A DNA stretch of 64,000 nucleotides, from the NCBI GenBank assembly GCA_021773815.1, contig JAJFJS010000014.1:1-64000 (forward strand), read 5' to 3'. A program made the translations under genes and the position numbers. Under the pieces are notes generated by a model. It was not told the origin of the DNA. It worked only from the letters and a program-made list of their open reading frames with translations, and ran no database searches. Positions 50,203 through 58,598 of the stretch are shown piece after piece (within the stretch, counting starts at the first letter, position 1; every line of letters begins with the position of its first letter). The stretch is from Gammaproteobacteria bacterium (GTDB lineage Bacteria > Pseudomonadota > Gammaproteobacteria > Steroidobacterales > GCA-2729495).

Positions 50203-50931
50203 TCAGCGCTCGAGCGCGTCGAACAGTTTTTCGACGGCTTTTTTCTTGCCCCGTTCCAGGAACTTGTCGGCGGACGCGCCGACGGCCGCCGACAGTGATT
50301 TCTCGATAATCGGTCGCAGGATCTGTTCGGCCAGTTCCGATGCTGACGCACCGCCGGTATCGGTGCCGATATCCCGGAGGCGAATATCCGGCAATGCCAC
50401 GGAACGGTCCTGTTTGAGTGCGGGTACCTGCAGAGATGCCGTGGCACCGAGGAAATCCAGGCGCCGGACGATGACCCGGATCTCGTCGCCGCTGTCTTCG
50501 GCGGAGCCCGACGATGTGCTCGCATCGTCCGATGACAGGTTGTCGAGAATCGTCTGCAGATTGCTGCCGGCGGCCGTCTGCTCGTAGTTGATGCCGGCGC
50601 CGTCGATCACGACGGAATCGACGATGATGACGTCGCCGGTCAGCGACTCGATATTGAGCACCAGCGTGGCGGCGCCGATCTTGATCGCGTGGCCGGACTT
50701 GAACCCGGGCGGGTTGCCGATTGTCAGGCCGGAAATCGTTCCGGAACCCTCCTTGAGACTGATGTGCACGCGGTCGACGGCCACGGCGACGCCGGCTTCC
50801 TGCGTGCCGGTCTGTTCGATCACGCGCTCGACGAGCCGGTCGAGGTTGACGACGGCCAGCGTCAGCAGCAGCGACGTGGCGATGACGACGATCAGAATGA
50901 CGCCGAATGCGATACGGATGGTGCGGGACAT
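50203..50931 (-). CDS. AsmA-like exported protein
   Basis: A 242-residue protein with one N-terminal helix (MSRTIRIAFGVILIVVIATSLL), then a body with VHISLKEGSGTISGLTIGNPPGF, the strand pattern of the AsmA/DUF748 family, and a Ser/Asp-rich spacer (SSDDASTSSGSAEDS). AsmA-like proteins act in lipid handling between membranes, but this one is short. ATG 50931 is chosen for the membrane helix and GGAG upstream. Confidence 0.68.
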   Translation of the reverse strand: MSRTIRIAFGVILIVVIATSLLLTLAVVNLDRLVERVIEQTGTQEAGVAVAVDRVHISLKEGSGTISGLTIGNPPGFKSGHAIKIGAATLVLNIESLTGDVIIVDSVVIDGAGINYEQTAAGSNLQTILDNLSSDDASTSSGSAEDSGDEIRVIVRRLDFLGATASLQVPALKQDRSVALPDIRLRDIGTDTGGASASELAEQILRPIIEKSLSAAVGASADKFLERGKKKAVEKLFDALER

Positions 50932-51081
50932 CTGGATGCTCCGGTGTAAACTGGGTTGACTGTAACGGTTGGCGGCGGTTTCGCCAATAACCACTTCGCC
51001 CGCGCCCTCCCTGAGACTGATCCAAACGGGTCCGCGCGTCGAATAACAGTCAATCCGCCGACAGGAGCCTGGCCGAAACTG

Positions 51082-52128
51082 ATGTCGACAACCGCAACGA
51101 CAAGCGATTCATCCGCAACGACACGTATCGTGCCGTTCCGGCTGTGGTGGGCGCTGGCGGCCTGTGCCGCGATCATGGGCCTGATCTGGGCGCTCGCGCC
51201 GTACAGTGACGGTAGCGCCTTCGCCCCGGATCGCGGCGACTTCTGGTATCTGTGGCAACTCGAGCAACCGACGGTCTGGACGCGTGTCTCGGCGTGGCTG
51301 CCGTATGCGCTGCATCAGCTCGCGATCTGGACGCTGATCGGCCGCGCGCGCTCGGCGCGCCCGCGTTACGTGTTCGGCCTGCACACGTTCAATATTGCGG
51401 CGCTGGCGATCAACGGCCTGTTCATTCTGGTGCATATCGCGCAGACCAAGATTTTCTATGACGGACTCGCGCAAGACGTGCACGAGGCGACATCGATGAT
51501 GTCGGTCGTGCTGATGCTGTTTCTGATCCTGCTGATGGAAAACGACCGGCGCGGCCTGTTCTTCGGTCGCCGGGCCCCGTTGCCGGCCGGTGTCGGCGAT
51601 ACGGTCCGGCGTTACCACGGCTATTATTTTTCGTGGGCGATCATCTACACGTTCTGGTATCACCCGGTCGAGATGACGGCGGGCCACCTCGCCGGATTCG
51701 CCTACATGATGCTGCTGCTGTTACAGGGCAGCCTGATGTTCACCCGCTTCCACACGAACCGATGGTGGACGATGTTTCTGGAAACGCTGTTCGTGATTCA
51801 CGGCGCGCTCGTCGCGTACTTCATCATGCAGAGAGGCGAAAACGGTCCCTGGTCGATGTTCCTGTTCGGCGGCATGGCCGTATTCCTGATCACGCAGTTG
51901 CATGGCCTCGGTCTGGGTACGAAGGGCAAACTGGCCGTCGCGCTACCGCTGATCGGGGTGATCGCCGGTTTCTATGTGTTGATGCCCGAACACATCCTGG
52001 GACTGGCCCGCCTGCCGGCGATCATGTATGCCGGCACGTTCCTGATGGCGGGTATTGTCTGGGCGCTGATGCGCTTCGCCGGCATGGTCGGCGCGACCTC
52101 GGATCAGATCGGCACGGGCCGCGCCTGA
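51082..52128 (+). CDS. hypothetical polytopic membrane protein
   Basis: A 348-residue protein with about nine helices and many aromatic and His residues (YALHQLAIW, FGLHTFNIAAL, LVHIAQTKIFYD, FWYHPVEMTAGHLAG). The His could hold heme or metal, but I do not recognise the family. The N-terminal 20 residues are Thr/Ser-rich. ATG 51082 is preferred over a longer frame that reaches into the promoter region of the AsmA-like gene. Confidence 0.65.
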   Translation: MSTTATTSDSSATTRIVPFRLWWALAACAAIMGLIWALAPYSDGSAFAPDRGDFWYLWQLEQPTVWTRVSAWLPYALHQLAIWTLIGRARSARPRYVFGLHTFNIAALAINGLFILVHIAQTKIFYDGLAQDVHEATSMMSVVLMLFLILLMENDRRGLFFGRRAPLPAGVGDTVRRYHGYYFSWAIIYTFWYHPVEMTAGHLAGFAYMMLLLLQGSLMFTRFHTNRWWTMFLETLFVIHGALVAYFIMQRGENGPWSMFLFGGMAVFLITQLHGLGLGTKGKLAVALPLIGVIAGFYVLMPEHILGLARLPAIMYAGTFLMAGIVWALMRFAGMVGATSDQIGTGRA

Positions 52129-52214
52129 CGCCCGTTCCGTGCGCGCTGCGGTGTGCTGCGGTGCTGCTATGATCCGTCACCTCGGCCTGACGGCGGCAAT
52201 GAGAATGGTCGGCG

Positions 52215-53891
52215 GTGATCGGTAACTTCGATGTCTGGGGCATGCTGGCGGGGGTCAGTCTGTTCCTGTTTGCGATGGGCCAACTCGAGTCGGCCCTGCA
52301 TGCCCTCGGCGGTCGCAACCTGTCCAAATTTCTTCGCCGTCGCACCGACAGCCCGATGCGGGGCGTGTTGGGCGGTATCGTGGCCACCGCTTTCCTGCAG
52401 AGCAGTTCCGTCGTCAGCCTGATGGTGCTCGCGTTCGTCGGTGCCGGCATGCTGGCGTTGCCCAGCGCATTGGCGATTGTTTTCGGCTCAAACCTCGGCA
52501 CGACGCTGACGGGCTGGTTGGTCGCGAGCCTCGGGTTTCGCTTCGATATCAACGATCTCGCATTGCCGCTGATCGCGGTGGGCGGCTTGCTCAGTCTCGC
52601 GGGGCGCGGTCGCTGGGCCGAGATCGGTCGGGTCGTAATCGGCCTCGGCATCCTGTTGCTCGGCCTGCAGTTCATGAAGTCCAGCGTGTCGTCGCTGACC
52701 GACTACGTGGAACTGGATACATTGGCCGACCTCGCGCCATGGCAGTATCTGTCGTTCGGCGTCATCTTTGCCGCCGTTATTCAGTCGAGTTCGGCCACGT
52801 TGATGATCACACTGGCTGCGCTGAATGCCGGCATCATCACGTTGCCGAATGCTGCCGCGATCGCCATCGGCGCCGATCTGGGCACGACGACCACCGTCAT
52901 CATCGGTGCGATCAGGGGTGCGCCGGCGAAGCGCCAGGTCGCGACCGCGCATTTCCTGTTCAACCTCGTGACCGATGGCGTTGCCTACGTGTTGCGCGTG
53001 CCGTTGCTGGTCGTCATCGCGTGGGTAGGGATCGCGGATCCGTTGTTTGCGCTGGTCGCGTTTCACAGCCTGTTCAATCTGATCGGCCTGGCGATATTCG
53101 CGCCGCTGATCAAGCCCTTTGCCCGGTTCCTGGAGCACCGTTTTGTCGCCGGCTCGCAGCCGGTCGCAACGGCGCTCGCCGACGTTAACGCCGCCGTCAG
53201 CGATGCGGCGCTGATGGCAATCGAGACGGAGACGGCGCACCTGATCGGCCGTGTTATCGATCAGAGCCGCGCCGCGTTCTCGCCGACGCTGCCGTTGCCG
53301 CCGGGTCGGGCGCCGGTCGACCGGGATCCGGCGCCGCGCACGGCCGAACCGGCCGATTACGAGCAGATGTACGCGCGGACCAAGCGGCTCGAAGGCGAGA
53401 TACTGGCTTTCACGACGCGGCTGCAGGCCGAGTCGCTGGATCGGGAGGAGTCGGAACGTCTCGAACGATTGCTCAGGACGATCCGCGAAGCTGTGCACTC
53501 GGCCAAGTCGCTGAAGGATATTCGCCACAATCTCGATGCGTTCTACGCGTCCGGCGATGAGGTCAGCGATGGCTATCTCGATCATTTTCGCGGTTGCATG
53601 AACGGATTTCTCGCGGACCTGTATTCATTGCGCCACGAGAATGGCGCAGCGGTATCGTTCGAGGATCTCGTCGCTGCGGCGCAGTCCGTTCGCCACCGGC
53701 ACGACGAACTGCATGCGAGAGTCTTTGCCGACATCCGCACGGGAGCAATTCGCCAAACCGATGTGTCCTCGCTGTTAAACGTCAATCGGGAAATTCTCAA
53801 TTCAAACCTGGCGCTGTCGGCGGCACTGTCGTCCTATCATCTCGATGCCGCGCAGGCCGATGCGTTCAGTCGTCTGCCCGGCGCCGAGTAG
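52215..53891 (+). CDS. Na/Pi-cotransporter family protein with PhoU-like tail
   Basis: A 558-residue transporter of the NptA/YjbB type. Two inverted repeats each hold the QSSS motif (TAFLQSSSVVSLMVLAF and FAAVIQSSSATLMITLA), the sodium/phosphate site. The C-terminal part (about 340-558) is helical, like PhoU. Function: phosphate movement across the inner membrane, direction uncertain (YjbB exports). Starts with GTG 52215. Confidence 0.9.
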   Translation: MIGNFDVWGMLAGVSLFLFAMGQLESALHALGGRNLSKFLRRRTDSPMRGVLGGIVATAFLQSSSVVSLMVLAFVGAGMLALPSALAIVFGSNLGTTLTGWLVASLGFRFDINDLALPLIAVGGLLSLAGRGRWAEIGRVVIGLGILLLGLQFMKSSVSSLTDYVELDTLADLAPWQYLSFGVIFAAVIQSSSATLMITLAALNAGIITLPNAAAIAIGADLGTTTTVIIGAIRGAPAKRQVATAHFLFNLVTDGVAYVLRVPLLVVIAWVGIADPLFALVAFHSLFNLIGLAIFAPLIKPFARFLEHRFVAGSQPVATALADVNAAVSDAALMAIETETAHLIGRVIDQSRAAFSPTLPLPPGRAPVDRDPAPRTAEPADYEQMYARTKRLEGEILAFTTRLQAESLDREESERLERLLRTIREAVHSAKSLKDIRHNLDAFYASGDEVSDGYLDHFRGCMNGFLADLYSLRHENGAAVSFEDLVAAAQSVRHRHDELHARVFADIRTGAIRQTDVSSLLNVNREILNSNLALSAALSSYHLDAAQADAFSRLPGAE

Positions 53892-54087
53892 CGGTGCGCG
53901 CCGGAGCTTTCCTTAATCCGCGCTGGTGACGCCGGTCGCGATTACCGTTCGGCGACATAATCGGCCGGATGGCAGTGTGCGCGGCTTGTCTGCTGCAGCG
54001 ATTGGACATAACAGTTCTGTCGCATGGCGGCAGGCGCGATGTCCTGACCGACTCGCTTGTCGTGCCGTGCAAGTTGCGAGATAGTCC

Positions 54088-54181
54088 GGCAGCTGATTCA
54101 AGGTATACCCGGTGAAAGCCGGGGACACAAAGCCACCGGTCTACGGGACTCGTTCCTACGACAGCGGGGTTGCCAGCCGCC
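54088..54181 (+). promoter_or_regulatory. cyclic-di-GMP-I (GEMM-I) riboswitch
   Basis: The GEMM-I core is readable in order. P1 is GGCAGCTG (54088-54095) with CAGCCGCC (54174-54181), one mismatch. P2 is a stem with a GAAA tetraloop at 54114-54117 (CAAGGTATACC before, GGGGACACAAAGCC after, where AAAGCC matches the conserved core). P3 ends in ACAGCGGGGTTGCCAG, the conserved GCGGGGTT element. It reads into the FAD-linked oxidase gene 69 nt downstream. Confidence 0.9.
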
Positions 54182-54201
54182 ACAGGCCTGTCCTGTCGGA
54201 T

Positions 54202-54240
54202 CCGTGCAGCCGTCCCGGTTGGTGACAACCCGAAGCACGG
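54202..54240 (+). promoter_or_regulatory. SD-sequestering hairpin, likely riboswitch expression platform
   Basis: CCGTGC (54202-54207) pairs with GCACGG (54235-54240), which overlaps the Shine-Dalgarno ACGGAG (54237-54242) of ATG 54251. Inside, GGTTG/CAACC (54217-54230) forms a stem with a GTGA tetraloop. This would hide the ribosome site; which state is favoured by c-di-GMP cannot be told. No T tract is visible, so control is probably translational. Confidence 0.6.
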
Positions 54241-54250
54241 AGCACACGCA

Positions 54251-55603
54251 ATGCCAAGGACGGTCATTCGCAAGTCGCAGAGTCGCAGACTCAATCAGAA
54301 ATCTGCCGTATCGGTTCGACCGAAATCGATCGATGACATCATCGCCGTATGCAAGGATCCGAAGCGCTTTCCTTCACCCGTGCGCGCTGTCGGGTCGAAC
54401 AGTGGCAGCACGCGGAGCTCGGATGCGCTGCACGGTACGTCGATAGACATGACAGCGATGAAGAAATTCGTCCGCCTGTCATCCCGCAGGGTACAGGTTG
54501 GTGCCGGGACATCGCTTCGCTCACTGGCCGACCGACTGGCGCAGGACGGTTTGGAGCTTGTTGGCAGCTACGAGTATCCGGAGCGTACCGTCGGTGGCCT
54601 GATCAGCAGCGGCTCGCTGTCTGCCGGGGTGCCGGGTGATGCCGGACACCTGGCCGCTTCGGTAATCGCCGTGACGCTCGTGACGCCGCAGGGTCGGATC
54701 GTCGAGGTTGGCGACGACATGCCGGAACTGCTCGCCATGGTCCGGCAGGGTTACGGGCTTCTCGGCGTCGTCTGTGCGGTGACGTTGAAGGTGCGGCCGA
54801 TTCAGCCATACGCGATTCGACACCGGGAATTCGCGTTCGATGAACTGATGCGGTTTATCCCCGATATCGCCGATGCCAAGGCCGGCATCAAGATATTCTT
54901 GCTGCCGTTCCGTGATCATGCCTTTGTCGAACTGCGTTTTGCACAATCCGGCGACGGGCCGGGCCGCAAGTTGCCGTGGAAGATCCGCGACTGGGCCTGT
55001 AACAAGGCGATTCCCGATTTCGTGCACTCGGTCGGTCGGGTCATGCCCATCGGCCGAATTCGTGATCCGCTGATCGACGGTTTCAGCGAGGCGACACAGC
55101 GTCTCGTCAGCAGACGCTTTTCCGTTGTCGGCAGCAATGCGATGGAGCAGACCGGCCAGTTCAGGAAAATGCGTCAGTCGACGGCGGTTGCCTACAGCAG
55201 CTGGCTGTTTCCGGTCGACCGATTTGCTGCGGTGATCTACGCCTACCGGGAATTCTGTCTGCGGCACTACAAGGTTGCCCGGTTTCGCTGTGACCTGCCC
55301 GGCATCGCATACCGGATCGATCGCGACGCCAGCGCACTGCTGTCGCCGAGTCACGATCAGGCATTGTTCGCGCTCAAGCTGCGCTCGACGACCGCGGCGG
55401 GATGGGACGCGTTTCTGCTCAATTTCGCCGATCTCGCCGCGCGGTTCGACGGGGTGCCGTTGTTCAACCAGACTCGCGGCATGTCCGCGCATCACGGGCA
55501 CGATGCCTATGGCCAACGATTGGACCGGTTCCGCAAGGTGCGGCGTCAGCTTGACCCCGAGAATCGCTGCCTGAATCAGTTCTTCGCCGAACACATCGGC
55601 TGA
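54251..55603 (+). CDS. FAD-linked oxidase of the lactone-oxidase/VAO type
   Basis: A 450-residue FAD_binding_4 (VAO) flavoprotein. SVRPKSIDDIIAVCKDP begins the domain; the pyrophosphate loop is VRAVGSNSGSTRSSDA, and the second FAD part is TVGGLISSGSLSAG. The His that holds covalent FAD in many relatives (GSGHS) is replaced here by Asn/Ser. The C-terminal half fits the arabinono/gulono-lactone oxidase group (RKVRRQLDPENRCLNQFF). Substrate unknown. Its mRNA leader has a c-di-GMP riboswitch, so expression follows this second messenger. Confidence 0.85.
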   Translation: MPRTVIRKSQSRRLNQKSAVSVRPKSIDDIIAVCKDPKRFPSPVRAVGSNSGSTRSSDALHGTSIDMTAMKKFVRLSSRRVQVGAGTSLRSLADRLAQDGLELVGSYEYPERTVGGLISSGSLSAGVPGDAGHLAASVIAVTLVTPQGRIVEVGDDMPELLAMVRQGYGLLGVVCAVTLKVRPIQPYAIRHREFAFDELMRFIPDIADAKAGIKIFLLPFRDHAFVELRFAQSGDGPGRKLPWKIRDWACNKAIPDFVHSVGRVMPIGRIRDPLIDGFSEATQRLVSRRFSVVGSNAMEQTGQFRKMRQSTAVAYSSWLFPVDRFAAVIYAYREFCLRHYKVARFRCDLPGIAYRIDRDASALLSPSHDQALFALKLRSTTAAGWDAFLLNFADLAARFDGVPLFNQTRGMSAHHGHDAYGQRLDRFRKVRRQLDPENRCLNQFFAEHIG

Positions 55604-55609
55604 CGGCGA

Positions 55610-56203
55610 CTACGGCCTGGCGGCGTCCCGCTGTTCTTTGATGTAATCGGAGAAATCTTCGGGCACCTGCTCCTGCAGCATCCGCCGTACCATCGTCAGC
55701 GGCGCCATCGGCGCCTCCGCGTACGCGGCCAGTTTCCACTGTCCGTCACGGCGGCGGAAGACAGCCATCACCCGGTCCCAGCTCGACATGGCCTTCTGGC
55801 GCTTGACCTTGATGTCGAAGCGCAGTTTATAGGTAGCGATCGCGATGTCTTCGGCCAGATAGTTCGCGCGCACATCCGTATAGGTGTTGCGAATGCCGTC
55901 AAGTACTGTGAAGCCGGGCTTCGGGTTGAAATAGCCGCGGATGCGGTTCCAGCCGAGCATCGGCGGGTCGACTTCCTCGGCCAGGTACACAGGGTGTGGA
56001 AACTCATCGTCCCACATGCCCAGCAGCGCGTCGTAGTCCTGGCGGTTGTAGGCTGCGGCGTAGGCGTTCAAAAATTGCTGGAGTTCGGCGGATAACCCGG
56101 CGTCGAAGTCGGGCGGCGGCAGCCGGTCGAAATTGTCGTGGGTGTTGGCGGTCGCCGTGCCGGCGGCAATGAAAAAACAGAATACGGCGATTGCAATGCG
56201 CAT
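55610..56203 (-). CDS. exported SnoaL/NTF2-like protein (second paralogue)
   Basis: A 197-residue protein with signal peptide (MRIAIAVFCFFIAAGTATA). The mature part matches the gene at 48360 in order: NAYAAAYNRQDYDALLGMWD, HPVYLAEEVDP, GWNRIRGYFNP, IAIATYKLRFDIKV, and a final EDFSDYIKEQR. It is convergent with the riboswitch-controlled oxidase gene, separated by 6 bp. The two paralogues lie 7 kb apart, which suggests related roles in the envelope. Confidence 0.8.
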   Translation of the reverse strand: MRIAIAVFCFFIAAGTATANTHDNFDRLPPPDFDAGLSAELQQFLNAYAAAYNRQDYDALLGMWDDEFPHPVYLAEEVDPPMLGWNRIRGYFNPKPGFTVLDGIRNTYTDVRANYLAEDIAIATYKLRFDIKVKRQKAMSSWDRVMAVFRRRDGQWKLAAYAEAPMAPLTMVRRMLQEQVPEDFSDYIKEQRDAARP

Positions 56204-56328
56204 GCGGCGGCCCCTGCTGGCGAAAACACCGATGTTAACAGTCGCGCAGCCGCGCAACATTGACGGGCCGCCACGCCGCCGCCTATGGTCGCGGGCGGGG
56301 CCGGCCGTTTCCGGCCCGGGTGCCGAAA

Positions 56329-57123
56329 ATGACTCCATTAAAGATTCTCGCGATCATCGGCTCGCCCCGTAACGAAGAGAGCCATAGCTACAAGACGCTG
56401 AAGCTCATCGAGGAGCGGATGAACCGGTTGCGCCCGACGCGTTTCGAATTCGTCTTTCTACAACGCACCGGCCTGCCGTTTTGCGACGGGTGCCTGTCGT
56501 GCGTGCGCAAAGGTGAGGAGTTCTGCCCCGATTTCGCGACGATCGATCCGATCGTCCGGCAGATCGAGGCCGCGGACGGCATTGCGCTTGCCGCCCCGGT
56601 GCATACGTTCAACGTGGCCGGGCTGATGAAGAATTTCTGTGAGTATTTCATGTACAAGCGGAACCGGCCGAGCTTCTTCGGCAAGCAGGCAATTGTTGTA
56701 ACGGCCGCGGCGGGCGGCGGTCACAAGGTGGTACTCGATTTCCTGCAACGCACTGCCGCCGCCTGGGGCTGTGATGTCGTCGCGCGACTGGGTATGTCAT
56801 CGTCACAGATGCAGAGCGACGCGTATCTGGCCAAGCTTGATGCGGCCGCGCAGGATGTCGCCGAAACATTCTCCACGTCGATCGTCAATGCGGATCCGCA
56901 AGCGCCGGATTTTGCCGGCCTGATCAACTTCCGCACAATGCAGATCATGACGAACGCGGCAAAGAAGACGAAGAATTATCGCTATTGGGCCGAACGCGGC
57001 TGGCTCGACGCGAACTATTACACCGATGTCCGGCCGAACCCGCTGACGGCGCTGGCCGTCGCGTTCATCGCGGCACGCATTCGCCGGGCCAAAAAGAAGG
57101 GCAAGATCAGCCCGGTGCGCTGA
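56329..57123 (+). CDS. NADPH-dependent FMN reductase-like flavodoxin-fold protein
   Basis: A 264-residue flavodoxin-fold protein. KILAIIGSPRNEESHSYK is the FMN phosphate loop; FCDGCLSCVRKGEEFCPD follows with four Cys as in iron-sulfur flavoproteins, and APVHTFNVAGLMKNFCEYFMYKRN is the second FMN part. The basic C-terminal tail is unusual (ARIRRAKKKGKI). Could reduce quinones, nitro groups or metals. Upstream of the MarR gene and likely part of its regulon. Confidence 0.85.
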   Translation: MTPLKILAIIGSPRNEESHSYKTLKLIEERMNRLRPTRFEFVFLQRTGLPFCDGCLSCVRKGEEFCPDFATIDPIVRQIEAADGIALAAPVHTFNVAGLMKNFCEYFMYKRNRPSFFGKQAIVVTAAAGGGHKVVLDFLQRTAAAWGCDVVARLGMSSSQMQSDAYLAKLDAAAQDVAETFSTSIVNADPQAPDFAGLINFRTMQIMTNAAKKTKNYRYWAERGWLDANYYTDVRPNPLTALAVAFIAARIRRAKKKGKISPVR

Positions 57124-57130
57124 CGCTTAT

Positions 57131-57166
57131 TGACAGCATTCTGTCATGTATGACAGCATGCTGTCA
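57131..57166 (+). promoter_or_regulatory. double MarR-type operator (two 16-bp palindromes, 20 bp apart)
   Basis: TGACAGCATTCTGTCA (57131-57146) and TGACAGCATGCTGTCA (57151-57166) lie 4 bp apart, with 20 bp between starts, two DNA turns. The second is a perfect palindrome; the first differs at one position. They are directly before the MarR gene (ribosome site AGGAG, ATG 57184), and a TTGACA (57130-57135) overlaps the first. Confidence 0.8.
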
Positions 57167-57183
57167 CTTAACAGGAGAGCGCC

Positions 57184-57639
57184 ATGAATGAACTGCATAC
57201 CCCGGCCCAGACGCTCGGCAATCTGGCGATCGAGAATTTCCGGCTGTCCAGCAAATTTCTGGCCGCCGGCGATCAATTGGCCAAAGATTTCAACATGACC
57301 AGCGCCCGCTGGCAGGTCCTCGGCACGCTGACGAATGCGGAGCGGCCAATAACGGTGGCGCAGATCGCGCGGCACATGGGTCTCAAGCGCCAGTCCGTGC
57401 AACGCGTGACGGACTGGTTGTGGGAGCAGCACCTCGCCGAATATCAGCCGAACCCGCGGCATCTGCGCGCCAAGCTGGTCGTGCCGACGGAGCGCGGCCT
57501 GCGGGTCCTCGAAAAACTCGAGTGTCGACGCAGTACCTGGGCCGATGACGTCGCGGCCGAACTCGATCCGGACGCGCTTGAGGTAACGATCCGGACGCTG
57601 CGCATGCTGCGCCAAAGACTCGGTGGTGACGACGAGTAG
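57184..57639 (+). CDS. MarR-family transcriptional regulator
   Basis: A 151-residue winged-helix protein: ARWQVLGTLTNAERPITVAQIARHMGL is the start of the DNA-binding domain, KRQSVQRVTDWLWEQHLAEY the recognition helix and following part, and a wing (HLRAKLVVPTERG). Two adjacent palindromes upstream suggest autoregulation. Ligand unknown; with the FMN reductase and NAD(P)-binding genes it may respond to oxidative or quinone stress. Confidence 0.9.
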   Translation: MNELHTPAQTLGNLAIENFRLSSKFLAAGDQLAKDFNMTSARWQVLGTLTNAERPITVAQIARHMGLKRQSVQRVTDWLWEQHLAEYQPNPRHLRAKLVVPTERGLRVLEKLECRRSTWADDVAAELDPDALEVTIRTLRMLRQRLGGDDE

Positions 57640-57680
57640 GCATTTTCGCGGCCGCCACCTTTGGGTATGCTCGGCTACCT

Positions 57681-58472
57681 ATGAAGAAACTGATCTGGAA
57701 CACGTTGCTCTGCGTGCTGTTGCTCTGCGTGCTGTTTGTCGCCGGTATCGCGTGGACGCTCAGGGCAACGCCGCCGGCAAGCACCTACGACCTCGCATCG
57801 ATGGCGCCTGCGCCGATTACCGACGATTCGTCATCGATCCTGATTTTCGGCGCGACGCGCAATACTGGTCTGATGGTCGCACGCCTGCTCAAGGCGCGCG
57901 GCGATCGCGTCACGGCATTCGTCCGGCCAACGTCAGATGTCGCCGAGCTGATTCGCAGCGACATCGACCGGGTCATCGGTGATGCCATGGATCTCGAATC
58001 CGTGCGTGCCGCTTTCACAGGACGCAACATCGCGGCCGTCGTGACAACAATAGGTTGCATCAGCTGCGAACCGCCGTCGGACTATCAGGGCAACGCGAAT
58101 GTGATCAAGGCGGCACGGGAGGCCGGCGTCCGGCGGCTCGTGCTCGTGACGACGATCGGCGCCGGCGACAGCGCCGACGCGATGCCGGCCTTGTCGGCAC
58201 GGGTCCTGTCCCGGACCCTGCCGCTGAAGACGCGCGCCGAGGAAGCGCTGCGCGCGAGCGGGCTCGACTACACGATCGTGCGCCCGGGCGGGCTGCGGTC
58301 CGGGCGCCGCACGGGCAACGGGCTGCTGACCGAGGATCGGGCCGCATTTGGTTTTATCTTCCGCGAAGACCTGTCCGAGTTGCTCGTTGCCGTGCTCGAT
58401 GACCCGGACACAATCGGCAAGACCTTCGCCGCCGTCGACGCCAACAGGCGGTTTCCATGGGACAATGAATGA
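57681..58472 (+). CDS. NAD(P)-binding NmrA-like protein with N-terminal membrane anchor
   Basis: A 263-residue protein: one hydrophobic helix (about residues 5-27), a spacer of about 20 residues, then a Rossmann fold with FGATRNTGLMVARLL. It continues RLVLVTTIGAG and VRPGGLRSGRRTGN, typical of NAD(P)H-binding atypical SDRs. The anchor is encoded in part by a perfect 15-bp tandem duplication. Its placement relative to the membrane is uncertain; a second exported NmrA-like protein is at 26174. Follows the MarR gene by 41 bp. Confidence 0.82.
   Translation: MKKLIWNTLLCVLLLCVLFVAGIAWTLRATPPASTYDLASMAPAPITDDSSSILIFGATRNTGLMVARLLKARGDRVTAFVRPTSDVAELIRSDIDRVIGDAMDLESVRAAFTGRNIAAVVTTIGCISCEPPSDYQGNANVIKAAREAGVRRLVLVTTIGAGDSADAMPALSARVLSRTLPLKTRAEEALRASGLDYTIVRPGGLRSGRRTGNGLLTEDRAAFGFIFREDLSELLVAVLDDPDTIGKTFAAVDANRRFPWDNE
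57704..57733 (+). repeat. 15-bp perfect tandem duplication
   Basis: GTTGCTCTGCGTGCT occurs twice without a gap in the membrane-anchor region of the NAD(P)-binding protein, giving LLCVL twice in the helix. In-frame and typical of slipped-strand duplication. Confidence 0.9.
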
Positions 58473-58598
58473 CCGTTCGGCCCCGGGGCTGATGACGGCG
58501 CAGCAGCTTCCCAGTAGCATGTCGACCGACAATCGCAATCAATAAATCGGCGCAGCACCCGCGCGTCGCGGGCCGCAGGGGAGCGGTCAGACAAACAG

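Noticed and set aside
53892-54087. Small gene or promoter elements in the gap before the riboswitch
   Set aside because: A weak TTGTCG/GATAGT pair (54057-54085) would start transcription slightly inside P1, so I do not annotate it; no coding frame is convincing.
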